DNA of 64,000 nucleotides from Bacillus oleivorans. Lineage in GTDB: Bacteria > Bacillota > Bacilli > Bacillales > JC228. A program made the translations under genes and the position numbers. Below are positions 47,197-56,477 of this stretch, piece by piece. Where the stretch lies: positions 186,001 through 250,000 of the forward strand of contig NZ_OAOP01000006.1 in assembly GCF_900207585.1 (NCBI RefSeq), given 5' to 3'. The notes beneath the pieces were generated by a model, which saw only the letters and a program-made list of their open reading frames with translations, did not search any database and was not told the DNA's origin. Numbering within the stretch: the stretch's first letter is position 1; each line of letters begins with the position of its first letter.

Positions 47197-47553
47197 TTAG
47201 ATTTTCTCATCTACAATAAACCCTAGAAACTCTGCCATTGCAGCATAGATGTCAAGTAGTTTCTTAGGTGGAACTTCCTTTATTATTTCCTTTGTATTTT
47301 CATCAACGATCGTAACATAGTACTCTTCCAATTTTTCATGAAACTCAAACTTTAAAGCTGTGTGTGAGGGGTTTACAAATTTATTTAAATTAATTACTGC
47401 TTGTTGGACCTGCTCTTTTTTGGGCTGAAACTCCTTTAATTGTGATTGGTTACTTTCCTGGGTATTTGTGGAACTGAGTTGTTTGAAACGATCTAGGAGC
47501 TTCCACTCATTCATGGTAACTTGTTGTTCACGTACTGACATTGATTTTGTCAC
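47197..47553 (-). CDS. flaG: Flagellar protein FlaG
   Basis: FlaG (B. subtilis YvyC) influences filament length or stability. The 118-residue protein has the conserved C-terminal half LKFEFHEKLEEYYVTIVDE, then KEVPPKKLLDIYAAMAEFLG. The start is GTG at 47553 after a GGGGA stretch. It is the first gene of the flaG-fliD-fliS-fliT operon, 23 bases before fliD. Confidence 0.9.
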   Translation of the reverse strand: MTKSMSVREQQVTMNEWKLLDRFKQLSSTNTQESNQSQLKEFQPKKEQVQQAVINLNKFVNPSHTALKFEFHEKLEEYYVTIVDENTKEIIKEVPPKKLLDIYAAMAEFLGFIVDEKI

Positions 47554-47590
47554 ACAAAATCCCCTTCCCCAATTTAAATCCTTTCTTTTT

Positions 47591-47598
47591 ATATCGAC
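47591..47598 (-). promoter_or_regulatory. Sigma-D -10 box for the flaG-fliD-fliS-fliT operon
   Basis: GTCGATAT on the minus strand is identical to the -10 octamer of the hag promoter in this window and one base from the sigma-D consensus GCCGATAT. The expected TAAA at -35 is poor (TTCA at the right spacing). It lies 38 bases before flaG. The B. subtilis operon is known to use sigma-D. Confidence 0.55.
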
Positions 47599-47769
47599 AA
47601 ATTTATTTTGTTTTGAATTATTCTTAAGTAAAAAAAGTTCCTCGAATTTTCCTCTTATTACATTTCTTTATTGATGATTAGGTGAGAATAGATTTACCAA
47701 GATTGTTGCTATATCAAAATGTTAGTTAGGAGAATTTTGTTTTCCATACTTCTGCCTAATTTTTAGATT

Positions 47770-47795
47770 AAAAAAGAGTACCAAAATTTGGACTC
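47770..47795 (-). terminator. Probable terminator at the end of the glycosylation operon
   Basis: On the minus strand GAGTCCAAATTTTGGTACTC folds with one bulged base and is followed by TTTTTTA. It lies about 60 bases past the last gene of the operon. Confidence 0.6.
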
Positions 47796-47853
47796 CCAAT
47801 TTTCTTGCTAGAATTTTTAAGATTATATTTTTATATTTAAAAATATAAAAAAA

Positions 47854-48738
47854 TTAATAATTATGTTTCACATAATCAATCAATTCAATTAATTCATGAT
47901 TGTTTATTTGGATACCTTCTAACGTTTTGAGTATTAAATTTATACTTTCAATATCTTTTAATTCTAAAGATAAAAGTAAAATATTATATAGATTATCCAG
48001 ATAAAAAGGGTAGTGCGCAAAAGAACAATTAAAATGATTCAACGCTTGTTTAATAGAAGATGATCCCTGAAAACATTCTACCCCAATCTGATTTTCAATC
48101 AAAGCACATATAATATTATTAATATCATTAAAAATCAGTCTATTCCCTTCTTTATTTAGATGCTGATCATCCATTAATAGGTATTTATGTGGGTTTTCTG
48201 GTTGGATGTGGTTTTCTAAATCAATAAAAAAAATAGTATTGTAATCCACCTGTTCTCTTAGGATTTTATTATACTTTTTTATTTCTTCTAGTAACCCCTT
48301 ATATCTTTCTTCCATTTTTAGTGATGTTGGTGCAATTCCAATAATAATTAATTTTGTTGTATCATTACTATTAATTATTTTTACAACTTCAGAAACACCT
48401 TTCTCAAAATCATTAAGATTTACAAACTGTCTACCATTTAATTCTTCTCGAAACCAGCAATCTACAATTCCAACATGAAGGATAAGAACATCTGGTTGAA
48501 AATAATAAACATGGTCATGAATCTGATTTAGAATGTGTTTAATAGTAAACCCTCTCTGGCCCCTATTAATAACTTCAATCTCTTTATGTGGATATAATTT
48601 ACATAACTCCCTTTGAATTAAACTCCCATATGTTTCAGAATATTTAACTGCTAATTCACTTTCTTGGTGTGGATCGTAACTATTAATTCGATAAGGTCTA
48701 GGTAATGTTAATGAATCTCCAGCTATTAATATTCTCAT
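47854..48738 (-). CDS. SGNH/GDSL hydrolase with C-terminal extension
   Basis: The 294-residue protein has SGNH block I GDSL (Ser9), block III-like HVGIVDCW where the usual Asn is replaced, and block V DDQHLN with the Asp and His of the triad. An extra helical domain of about 85 residues follows (after IGVECFQG). There is no signal peptide, so it works in the cytoplasm. Family members remove or transfer acyl groups on sugars. As the last gene of the legionaminic operon, overlapping the previous one by ATGA, it probably trims or moves an acyl group on the flagellar sugar. That role is inference. Confidence 0.75.
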   Translation of the reverse strand: MRILIAGDSLTLPRPYRINSYDPHQESELAVKYSETYGSLIQRELCKLYPHKEIEVINRGQRGFTIKHILNQIHDHVYYFQPDVLILHVGIVDCWFREELNGRQFVNLNDFEKGVSEVVKIINSNDTTKLIIIGIAPTSLKMEERYKGLLEEIKKYNKILREQVDYNTIFFIDLENHIQPENPHKYLLMDDQHLNKEGNRLIFNDINNIICALIENQIGVECFQGSSSIKQALNHFNCSFAHYPFYLDNLYNILLLSLELKDIESINLILKTLEGIQINNHELIELIDYVKHNY

Positions 48739-49715
48739 TCGTTAACTCCCATTAGCATCTTAGTAAATATTTCAGTAAAGTTGATAAAATGTTCATTTAT
48801 TGGTAACAAGCCTTTCTTTCCATCTTTATTTAAAAATGCATTAACTTGTCTATATAACCCAGGTTTATATTCCTTATCGATTTTATCCTCTAAATCATAT
48901 TTTGTTATTTCAATTGATCCAATTTTTTGAATATGAAGTTCCTCCAAGGGTTTAAATATCAACCTGTGTTTGCTTGTTAGAACTTCTAATCCCCATCTTC
49001 CTGGAGCTTCCCAATTTGCATGGTAAGAAAAAAGTACATTTTTTTCAGTTACTCCTGAACCAACAAATATGGACCCATCTGGATGCCAATTAATTGAACC
49101 ACTTTTAAAACTTGAAAATTCTTTTGGCCGACCGGATAAATAAAAAGCAAGATCAATAACATGAGTTGAATTCCCCATAAACCACTTTTCTAGAACCTTT
49201 TTTGGTTTCTGTAGTTTGGAAATTGTATGGCTCCACTCAGTAAATTCGAAATGAATTGACTTAACACCACTATCATTGGCTATTATTTCTCGTGCTTTTA
49301 AAACAGATGAATAAAATCTTCTATTATAACCGACAAACACTTCAGCTTTTTCCTTTTCTGCCATTAAAACTATGTTTTTAATATCATTTGTATATAATCC
49401 AGCTGGTTTTTCTACCAATATACTTTTAATCCCTGCTTTTAGAAGTGTCATCGTTGTGGTAGCCAATTCCTCTAAATTTACTGCAACTATTACATTTGAA
49501 GGAATATACGTTGAATTTTCTAAGTAATTACTTATACCTCCACAATAAACAGGAATTCCTAGTTCTGCAGAAACTTTATTAGCATTCTCCTGATTTCTAC
49601 CTATTAATTTTAATTTAACATTCATATTTTTTAGTACTTTGGCGTACTCTTTTCCCATTAAGCCTGCCCCAACAATCCAGACCTCTTCTACCAATTCTTT
49701 TATGTTATTAGACAT
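48735..49715 (-). CDS. Gfo/Idh/MocA family oxidoreductase, second copy
   Basis: This 326-residue NAD(P)-dependent sugar dehydrogenase has an N-terminal Rossmann motif VGAGLMGKEYAKVL, the catalytic EKP motif (VEKPAGLY, near residue 98) and a C-terminal beta domain with a conserved FMGNSTHVIDLAFYLSG segment. It overlaps its neighbours on both sides. The paired upstream gene is a diverged relative. PtmF of the Campylobacter legionaminic cluster is thought to be of this broad type, so a role in making or modifying a precursor is plausible but unproven. Confidence 0.8.
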   Translation of the reverse strand: MSNNIKELVEEVWIVGAGLMGKEYAKVLKNMNVKLKLIGRNQENANKVSAELGIPVYCGGISNYLENSTYIPSNVIVAVNLEELATTTMTLLKAGIKSILVEKPAGLYTNDIKNIVLMAEKEKAEVFVGYNRRFYSSVLKAREIIANDSGVKSIHFEFTEWSHTISKLQKPKKVLEKWFMGNSTHVIDLAFYLSGRPKEFSSFKSGSINWHPDGSIFVGSGVTEKNVLFSYHANWEAPGRWGLEVLTSKHRLIFKPLEELHIQKIGSIEITKYDLEDKIDKEYKPGLYRQVNAFLNKDGKKGLLPINEHFINFTEIFTKMLMGVNE

Positions 49716-50689
49716 TCATTAACCTCATCATTACAATTCTCATTTAAGTGATTTAAAAATGTTTGCAAAAGTAGTTTATGAAGGTGAGATGATTCTTGAA
49801 AGGTTGGTAAATTACATTCTTCATATGAAATAATTTGTTCAATTATTGAATGTGTCATTTCACTTTGTTTGGGTATTTTATACTCTTTATCTCTATTAAC
49901 CCATTGATTTTCCCTAATTGAAAATATAGTCTCTCCTGTACTTTCCTTAATCCAGATTCTAGCAAGTTCACTATCTATCATGATTTTTAATGGCATTGAA
50001 CCATAATTAAACGAACTAAACTCAAACTGTACTCTGTTATTTAATGTATTCCCTATGATAGAACCCGTAAATTCTATAAATCCGGGTCTTTTACTATTAA
50101 TAATTTCTTTATCAAGCTGTGAATTTTGAAGTTCAAAATTATTCTCATTTGTCAAGAATGCTATTAAATCCAAAAAATGAATACTATTGCACCCTAAACC
50201 CCAATTAGACCCTCTTACCTGTATTCTAATCCTTCTGGAATTCTCAACTATTCTTTTTATTTCTTGATACAATTGATATGTGCGACGGCCACAATTTACC
50301 CAACACTTTACATTATTTTTTTCAATCAATGTCTGAATGTTGTTATAACTTTTCATTTCAGGAAATAAAAATTTTTCCAAAATAAAATATTTTATTTTAA
50401 CCTTAGATATTAACTCTTCAATAACATTTTCCCGAACATTAGAATTAGTGGCTACAATAACAAAATCTAAATCCTTAGGGAGGTCATTTATAAAAGTAGA
50501 ATACCTTACCAAATGTATGCTTTCATGTTCATTAAGAGCTGAATCGTAATGTATTTTTGATGCTTCTAGCGATTGCTGATTAGGATCAATAACATAAATA
50601 TTAGATCTATACTTTAACCTTACAAGTGATTCTAAATGCCTTCTTCCTAAATTTCCTACTCCGATGATTGCAATATTAAAGTTCACCAA
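49700..50689 (-). CDS. Gfo/Idh/MocA family oxidoreductase, first copy
   Basis: About 329 residues. The Rossmann motif is IIGVGNLGRRHLESL. Where the family has EKP it reads ILEKFLFPEM, keeping Lys but losing Pro. The start is uncertain: GAGGAG lies six bases before a TTG at 50689 and nine before a GTG at 50686, and an ATG at 50719 has no site. It overlaps the next gene by 16 bases. Two dissimilar members in tandem suggest successive steps or a heteromer acting on a nucleotide- or acyl-sugar. Confidence 0.75.
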   Translation of the reverse strand: MVNFNIAIIGVGNLGRRHLESLVRLKYRSNIYVIDPNQQSLEASKIHYDSALNEHESIHLVRYSTFINDLPKDLDFVIVATNSNVRENVIEELISKVKIKYFILEKFLFPEMKSYNNIQTLIEKNNVKCWVNCGRRTYQLYQEIKRIVENSRRIRIQVRGSNWGLGCNSIHFLDLIAFLTNENNFELQNSQLDKEIINSKRPGFIEFTGSIIGNTLNNRVQFEFSSFNYGSMPLKIMIDSELARIWIKESTGETIFSIRENQWVNRDKEYKIPKQSEMTHSIIEQIISYEECNLPTFQESSHLHKLLLQTFLNHLNENCNDEVNECLIT

Positions 50690-50726
50690 TTTCTTCTCCT
50701 CTAACATTTTAATACACAAAAACTAA

Positions 50727-51416
50727 TTAAATCCTATCTTTTAATAAATACTCACAATACATAAAGTCTTCAATAGTGTCGATATCTACTGACCTTTCCC
50801 CTGGCATAACATAAGGAAAAGTCAACTCTTGTAAAAATGATTTTGTTTCTTTCAAAGACTCTGCCTTTGAAACATAAACAGCTCCATTTAATTCATATGT
50901 AACTGATGCTTTCTGCCGTTGGTAAGGGAAATCATTTTCTATAAAAAGGGGGGTTAAGTATCCATTATTATCAATCTTATAAATCCAGTCAGGTGGTGTT
51001 CCAGATTTAGTTACCGAAACACACGAATTCAAGTTATTCTTAACACATATTTCAATTGCATTATCGATATCTATAACTTTCCTTAAAGGAGAAGTAGGTT
51101 GTAATAAGACTATGTATTCATATTCTGGAAAATAGTCTATTGCATGAAGAATGGGTTCAATACCAGGTGTGTCATCTTGAGCTAAAGAAGCAGGCCTTTT
51201 AAAAGGTACATCTGCTCCCCATTCCTCGGAGACTTTCATTATTTCTTCATCATCTGTTGTAACCATTATTTTATCAAGATAAATAGATTTTTTAGCTACT
51301 TCAATTGTCCAAGCAATTAAGGGTTTTCCGCCAAGCAGTCTTATATTTTTCTTTTTAACCCCTTTTGATCCACCCCTTGCTGGTATGATCGCTAATACTT
51401 TTTTTCCATTTATCAT
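50727..51416 (-). CDS. legF: CMP-legionaminic/N-acylneuraminate cytidylyltransferase
   Basis: The 229-residue enzyme has the NeuA/LegF signature AIIPARGGSKGVKKKN at the N-terminus, then VTTDDEEI, QPTSPLR and a C-terminal DIDTIEDF. It activates a nonulosonic acid with CTP, giving the CMP-sugar used by the transferase. In this operon the substrate is probably legionaminic acid, made by the LegI homologue upstream. It overlaps the ptmE-like gene by ATGA. Confidence 0.87.
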   Translation of the reverse strand: MINGKKVLAIIPARGGSKGVKKKNIRLLGGKPLIAWTIEVAKKSIYLDKIMVTTDDEEIMKVSEEWGADVPFKRPASLAQDDTPGIEPILHAIDYFPEYEYIVLLQPTSPLRKVIDIDNAIEICVKNNLNSCVSVTKSGTPPDWIYKIDNNGYLTPLFIENDFPYQRQKASVTYELNGAVYVSKAESLKETKSFLQELTFPYVMPGERSVDIDTIEDFMYCEYLLKDRI

Positions 51417-52462
51417 TCAAAAACCCCCGAGTACTCAATATTTGCCTTTTCGAAATCATTTCTTTTCCCAATGTCTAACCAATACTCTCTAATTGGAAAA
51501 ACACTAGTAATAAGTTTCTGCTTCATTAATTTCTCAAAAAGTGAAGGCATATCAAAATATTGTCCGTCGGGAATAAAATCTAATGCTTCAGGATTAAGTA
51601 CATAAATACCTGCATTAACAAAATAGCTTTCTGTTGGCTTTTCTTCAATAGAGTATAGGGTGGTCCCCTCCATTTTCACCACTCCGTAAGGAACCTGATA
51701 ATGGAATTCCCTTACACACATAGTTGCAACTGAATTAGTTTCCTCATGAAACTCCAATAATTGTTGGAAATTAACTTTCGTTAATATGTCTCCATTCATT
51801 ACGATTATTGGTTTTGTTGGTTTTTCCTGAAAAAGGGACAATGCTCCTGCTGTTCCTAGCTTTTGGTTTTCTTCAAGATATTCTATACTTACACCCCACT
51901 CTAAACCGTTCCCAAAGAAATCTTTAATTAATTCTTTTTTATAATTTACAGAATAATAGAATTGATGAAATCCAAACTCTATGAAACTTTCTAAAATAGT
52001 TTGTAAAATAGGTTTGCTGCCAACGGTCAACATTGGTTTAGGAATAGTTTCTGTCAGTGGACGAAGTCGGGTTCCTAAACCACCAGCCATTAATACCACC
52101 CAATTTTCTAACCCATTTGAATCAAAAAATTGTTCTGAACTACAAATATCAATCACTTGGCCATTTTGGTTAACGACTGGAATATGACGTAACTTTTTTT
52201 CTACAAATAATCTTCTAAGCTCTTTCCTGGATCTATCTTTTTGAATTACGATAGGGGTTTTATTCATAATCAGTGTTACTGGTTCTTCAAGAGGTATCCC
52301 TTTTAGTATTCCTCTACGAACATCCCCATCTGTTACCGTTCCTAATAGCTTGAAGTTCTCATCAATTACGATAGCAAATTGAGATGAATTTTCATCAATA
52401 CTTTTCATGGTTTCAATAATAGAAGTAGAAGGTGTCACGATTAGCCTTCTCCAATTATTCAT
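51413..52462 (-). CDS. ptmE: CBS-domain sugar nucleotidyltransferase (PtmE-like)
   Basis: This 349-residue protein has two N-terminal CBS motifs (about 1-118) and a nucleotidyltransferase domain opening VVLMAGGLGTRLRPLTETIP, then VMNGDILTKVNF. In Campylobacter, PtmE makes GDP-GlcNAc precursors by transferring GMP to glucosamine-1-phosphate, which marks the GDP-based legionaminic pathway. CBS domains may sense adenine nucleotides. It overlaps both neighbours by four bases. Confidence 0.85.
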   Translation of the reverse strand: MNNWRRLIVTPSTSIIETMKSIDENSSQFAIVIDENFKLLGTVTDGDVRRGILKGIPLEEPVTLIMNKTPIVIQKDRSRKELRRLFVEKKLRHIPVVNQNGQVIDICSSEQFFDSNGLENWVVLMAGGLGTRLRPLTETIPKPMLTVGSKPILQTILESFIEFGFHQFYYSVNYKKELIKDFFGNGLEWGVSIEYLEENQKLGTAGALSLFQEKPTKPIIVMNGDILTKVNFQQLLEFHEETNSVATMCVREFHYQVPYGVVKMEGTTLYSIEEKPTESYFVNAGIYVLNPEALDFIPDGQYFDMPSLFEKLMKQKLITSVFPIREYWLDIGKRNDFEKANIEYSGVFE

Positions 52463-53091
52463 CTGCTCACTTCCTTAGCTGGGGTTCCATATACTTTTTT
52501 ATTGTCTGCTATATCATGAAGTACTAATGACCCTGCCCCAATCAGTACCTTCTTCCCAATATGAACATTTTGAATTACTGTTGCACCGGTACCTATATGC
52601 GTGCCTTCTCCAACAGTAATTCCCCCAGATAGAATTGTACCTGGAGCGATATGACAGTGTTTTCCAATTTCGCAATCATGATCGACACTAGCAAACGTAT
52701 TTATAATCGTATTATCGGCAATTTCTGAAAAAGCTTGAATTACAGATCCTGCCAAAATCTGGACACCTTCCCCTAATGTGACAGACCCTGATATAACTGC
52801 AGAAGGGTGTATTACATTAGAAAATGAATAATTTTTTGACTTGAAATATTCAAATAGATTTTTACGTAGATCTGTATTTGTAACAGACCCAATAGCGTTA
52901 ATTAGCTCAATTTCTTTTGGACTATATTCTAAGATATTATTATCTTTTCCTAAGTAAGGAATTTGATAAGGGTTCACTTCATGATCTGGAGCAACAAAAC
53001 CAATAATATCCCTTTTTTGGAGTTGAAGAATATCTACTAGCACTCTGGAATGCCCGCCATTGCCAATGATAATAAGTGGTTTTTCTTTCAT
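52459..53091 (-). CDS. legH: Sugar N-acetyltransferase of the NeuD/LegH type
   Basis: The 210-residue protein has an N-terminal Rossmann-like PglD domain (LIIIGNGGHSRVLVDILQ) and a left-handed beta-helix with hexapeptide repeats (about 95-200), including catalytic His in ASVDHDCEIG. LegH acetylates the amino sugar before the NeuB-type condensation. It overlaps legI and the ptmE-like gene. Confidence 0.85.
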   Translation of the reverse strand: MKEKPLIIIGNGGHSRVLVDILQLQKRDIIGFVAPDHEVNPYQIPYLGKDNNILEYSPKEIELINAIGSVTNTDLRKNLFEYFKSKNYSFSNVIHPSAVISGSVTLGEGVQILAGSVIQAFSEIADNTIINTFASVDHDCEIGKHCHIAPGTILSGGITVGEGTHIGTGATVIQNVHIGKKVLIGAGSLVLHDIADNKKVYGTPAKEVSR

Positions 53092-54158
53092 TTTTTAATA
53101 ACCTCATCTTCTTCATATGCAGTATCAGCAGTTTTTCCAATGTAGTCCCAATAATAGTTTGGAGAAATACCTGTTCCTGGACGTTTCACAGTAAGGTTTT
53201 CTAACGAAAATACTTCCCCTTTTTCTATCTTCCTTGCTGCAACTAAACTTTTTCGTACCACATCTTTATTCTTTAGCTCTGTTGAGGTTGGTTTTTTTTC
53301 ACTATGACCTAGTGCTTTTTCAATATGACGTATGGCTTGTATCATCTCTTTTAAATCTTCAGGTTCGAGAGAAGCTTTATGGTCTGGACCAGGTAAGTTT
53401 CTATCTAATGTAAAATGCTTTTCAATAATAGTGGCCCCTTTGGCCACTGCCGCAACCGGTACAAGAATTCCTTCTGAATGATCGGATAAGCCGATATCAA
53501 GTTGGAATTCCCTTCTCATACTGTCAATTGCATTCAGATTTATTTCCGCAAATGGTGTGGGGTATTCAGATGTACAGTGGAGGATACTAACTTTTTCAGC
53601 CAACAACAATTGGGCTTCCTTAGTGCTATAAAAACTTTTGACATTCTTATAATTGACATCCTTTTTCCCGGAATACCCATACGCTAAAAAGGAAAGAGCT
53701 GTGTGAATCTCCTGTATGCTTGCCATGCCTGTTGATACAATAACTTTTATATTTTGAGAAGCTATTTTATATAAGTATGGCGCATTCGTAATTTCACCTG
53801 ATGGGATTTTAATCAAGTCTATTTCTAATTCTTTTATTAAAAAATCTACACTTTCTAAATCGAATGGTGTAGACAAAAACATAATATTTTTCTTATCACA
53901 GTAACTTTTTAATTGTCTAAAACTTTCATAGCTTAATTCTAGTTTTTTTAACATTTCAAACTGAGATGATGACTTGCCAATATTCTTAACTTGGTAATCT
54001 GCTTGTTTAGTTGTTTTCGTTACTAATTTTTCCGTCTTAAATGTTTGAAATTTAATTGCATCCGCATTTGCATCTACAGCTGCATCCACTAGTCGATAGG
54101 CTAAATCTATTGAACCATTATGATTGACCCCAGCCTCTGCAATAATAAAAGTTGGCAT
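53088..54158 (-). CDS. legI: Legionaminic acid synthase (NeuB family)
   Basis: This 356-residue enzyme condenses a 2,4-diamino-hexose with phosphoenolpyruvate to the nine-carbon acid. It has FIIAEAGVNHNGSID, LSTPFDLESVDFL, KIPSGEITNAPYL, GLSDHSEG, EKHFTLDRNLPGPDHKASL and a C-terminal SAF antifreeze-like domain. The ATG at 54158 has GGAG nine bases upstream and is preferred to an ATG at 54176 without a site. Choice of Leg over neuraminic acid rests on the neighbours. Confidence 0.88.
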   Translation of the reverse strand: MPTFIIAEAGVNHNGSIDLAYRLVDAAVDANADAIKFQTFKTEKLVTKTTKQADYQVKNIGKSSSQFEMLKKLELSYESFRQLKSYCDKKNIMFLSTPFDLESVDFLIKELEIDLIKIPSGEITNAPYLYKIASQNIKVIVSTGMASIQEIHTALSFLAYGYSGKKDVNYKNVKSFYSTKEAQLLLAEKVSILHCTSEYPTPFAEINLNAIDSMRREFQLDIGLSDHSEGILVPVAAVAKGATIIEKHFTLDRNLPGPDHKASLEPEDLKEMIQAIRHIEKALGHSEKKPTSTELKNKDVVRKSLVAARKIEKGEVFSLENLTVKRPGTGISPNYYWDYIGKTADTAYEEDEVIKK

Positions 54159-54162
54159 CCTA

Positions 54163-55314
54163 TCACTCTCCGTCATAGAATTCTTTCATTGGTGAGTTAA
54201 TAACTGTATTTTTCAAGATTTCAATAATTTTCATTGAAGTATCGCCATCACCAAATATTTCATATTTTTCCTTTTCTTGAAAGCTATACTCCATTGCTTT
54301 TCTAATCGTTTTGATGATTTCAATACTATTCGGTGAACAATCAAAAACAGATTCAGGTCTTACTCTCCCTTTTTGCCTGTCGCCAATATTTACGGTAGGT
54401 GTTTTTAAGTAAGGAGCTTCTAGCAGTCCGCTAGAAGAGTTTCCAACCGATACAGAAGCGTATTTAAGTAAACTTAAATAGCGGAGCTGCCCTAAAGAGT
54501 CAAACATTTTTCTTTTATTTAAATCGTTACTAACAAATTTAGCTATTAATTTATTGATTTCTCTACCATGATCATCAGCATTTGCCTTTGTAAAGATTAT
54601 TGTTGCATTTTCAAAATGGTCTAATGCTTCTAATAGCTCTACTGTTCCTTCAATAGGATTTTGACTTAATGTTGTAGGATGATGGGTAATTAGAAATAAT
54701 GGTTCTTGCAAACTTATCTCTAAAGATTCCTCTAATTCACATTTAGTTAATAGATTTAGTTTCTTAATATTCTCTACTCCTGGTGCGCCTACATTAAAAA
54801 CCCTGCTTGGGTGTTCTCCTAATCTTATAACTCTTTTTCGGTGTTCATCTGTAGACACAAAGTGTAAATAACTCATTTTTGTAATTGCATGTCTTATTGA
54901 ATCATCATAAGCACCAAAAGTTTTTTCTCCGCCATGAATATGTGCAATTGGAATTTTTAATAATAACGCCGTTTGCGCAACTGATAAAAGTTCAAATCGA
55001 TCCCCTAAAATAATAATTAAATCTGGTTTTAATCGAGATAAAGATTCTGAAAATCCAATAGTACCCAAACCAACCGATTTGGCAACTGCTGTAGGAGTAT
55101 CAGACGAGAGCAACATCTCAACTTTTTCATTAATAATAAAGCCATCTTCTTCGATCTGCTTGTAGGTTAATCCAAACTCAGGAGATAAATGCATCCCTGT
55201 TGCAATAATTTGTAGTTCTAAATCCAAATCTTGCTGTATTTTTTTCATTAGCCAATATAATAGCCCGTATTCTGCTCGAGTTCCCGTAATGATACAAATC
55301 TTTCTTTTTGCCAT
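54163..55314 (-). CDS. legG: Hydrolysing NDP-sugar 2-epimerase (LegG/NeuC type)
   Basis: The 383-residue protein opens ICIITGTRAEYGLLYWLMK and has HIHGGEKTFGAYDDSIRHA, NVGAPGVENI and GNSSSGLLEAP, the NeuC/LegG pattern. It removes the nucleotide and inverts C2, giving the free diamino-hexose for LegI. GGAGAG precedes the ATG. It follows the aminotransferase gene after five bases. Confidence 0.88.
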   Translation of the reverse strand: MAKRKICIITGTRAEYGLLYWLMKKIQQDLDLELQIIATGMHLSPEFGLTYKQIEEDGFIINEKVEMLLSSDTPTAVAKSVGLGTIGFSESLSRLKPDLIIILGDRFELLSVAQTALLLKIPIAHIHGGEKTFGAYDDSIRHAITKMSYLHFVSTDEHRKRVIRLGEHPSRVFNVGAPGVENIKKLNLLTKCELEESLEISLQEPLFLITHHPTTLSQNPIEGTVELLEALDHFENATIIFTKANADDHGREINKLIAKFVSNDLNKRKMFDSLGQLRYLSLLKYASVSVGNSSSGLLEAPYLKTPTVNIGDRQKGRVRPESVFDCSPNSIEIIKTIRKAMEYSFQEKEKYEIFGDGDTSMKIIEILKNTVINSPMKEFYDGE

Positions 55315-55319
55315 TCTTC

Positions 55320-56477
55320 CTACTCTCCTAGATAGGGACTGCTTGGAATGTTAACAATTTGCTTAAATAGTTTTTCTGTAACAGACAGATCAGACTTAGG
55401 GCAATTTTTATAAGGTGCTAACTTATGTAAAGGTGTCCAAGCTGGTCTTGACATGATTCCAAGTTGATTTAATATTTCCAATGCATTTTCGATAGAATGC
55501 TGTTGATCATCAATTAGTATTGTCTGAAGCCAATAATTGCTTTTAGAAAAGGATGGCTCTATAAATATTTCAATTCCACTATAATTTTCTATGATTTCAA
55601 TGTATTTATTTACAAGGTTTCTTTTGTTTTGAATAAAGGAATCTAACTTTTCAAGTTGTGCGAGACCCAATGCTGCATTTATATTAGGCATTCGATAATT
55701 GTATCCTATATCGTCGTGTTCATATTTCCATGGATGAGGGACTTTAGCTGTTGTAGTCAAATGTTTTGCATAGTCTGCTAACTTTTCATCATTTGTAAGG
55801 ATTGCTCCCCCTCCGCCAGTAGTTACAATCTTATTACCATTAAAACTCATGGCAGAAACCTTTCCAAAGCTGCCTGTGTGTTTTCCTTTATAGTAAGTAC
55901 CTAATGATTCTGCAGCATCCTCAATTAAAATAAGGTTATACTGTTCACAAACCTCTATTAAATGATCCAGATCAACTGAATGACCAAAAGTATGCATGGG
56001 AACAATTGCTCTGATAACTTTACCGGTAAATTTATTAATACATACATTATTTTTTAATATTGAAATTTCATTTAGATAATCTTTTAGCTTTTTTGGATCA
56101 ATACCTAGTGTAGTTTTTGAAACATCTACGAAATGAGGGGTAGCCCCACAATAGGATACAGCGTTCCCTGTAGCAATAAATGTCAATGAAGGGATTAATA
56201 TTTCATCATTTGGTTGTATACCCACAGTTTTTAAAGCAATATGTAAAGCAGCTGTTCCATTTACAACCGCTACAGCTCTTTTTACTCCTGCATAATCAGC
56301 TAAAGAATCTTCAAATTTATTAACGTACTTGCCGACTGATGAAACCCAACCTGTTTCTATACATTCGTTCACGTATGGGATCTCATTACCGAGAAAAGTA
56401 GGTTCGTGCAATGGAAGAAAGTCTTTACTTGGATAAATCTGTTTAATCTTTTCCGCTATTTCAACCCAAATACTCAT
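55320..56477 (-). CDS. legC: PLP aminotransferase LegC (DegT/DnrJ family)
   Basis: This 385-residue sugar aminotransferase has the PLP Lys in SFNGNKIVTTGGGGA, the VNGTAALHIAL and IEDAAESLGT motifs and a C-terminal substrate region. It puts an amino group at C4 of the 4-keto sugar made by LegB. It overlaps legB by four bases. The legB-legC-legG-legI order is the core of the legionaminic route. Confidence 0.87.
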   Translation of the reverse strand: MSIWVEIAEKIKQIYPSKDFLPLHEPTFLGNEIPYVNECIETGWVSSVGKYVNKFEDSLADYAGVKRAVAVVNGTAALHIALKTVGIQPNDEILIPSLTFIATGNAVSYCGATPHFVDVSKTTLGIDPKKLKDYLNEISILKNNVCINKFTGKVIRAIVPMHTFGHSVDLDHLIEVCEQYNLILIEDAAESLGTYYKGKHTGSFGKVSAMSFNGNKIVTTGGGGAILTNDEKLADYAKHLTTTAKVPHPWKYEHDDIGYNYRMPNINAALGLAQLEKLDSFIQNKRNLVNKYIEIIENYSGIEIFIEPSFSKSNYWLQTILIDDQQHSIENALEILNQLGIMSRPAWTPLHKLAPYKNCPKSDLSVTEKLFKQIVNIPSSPYLGE

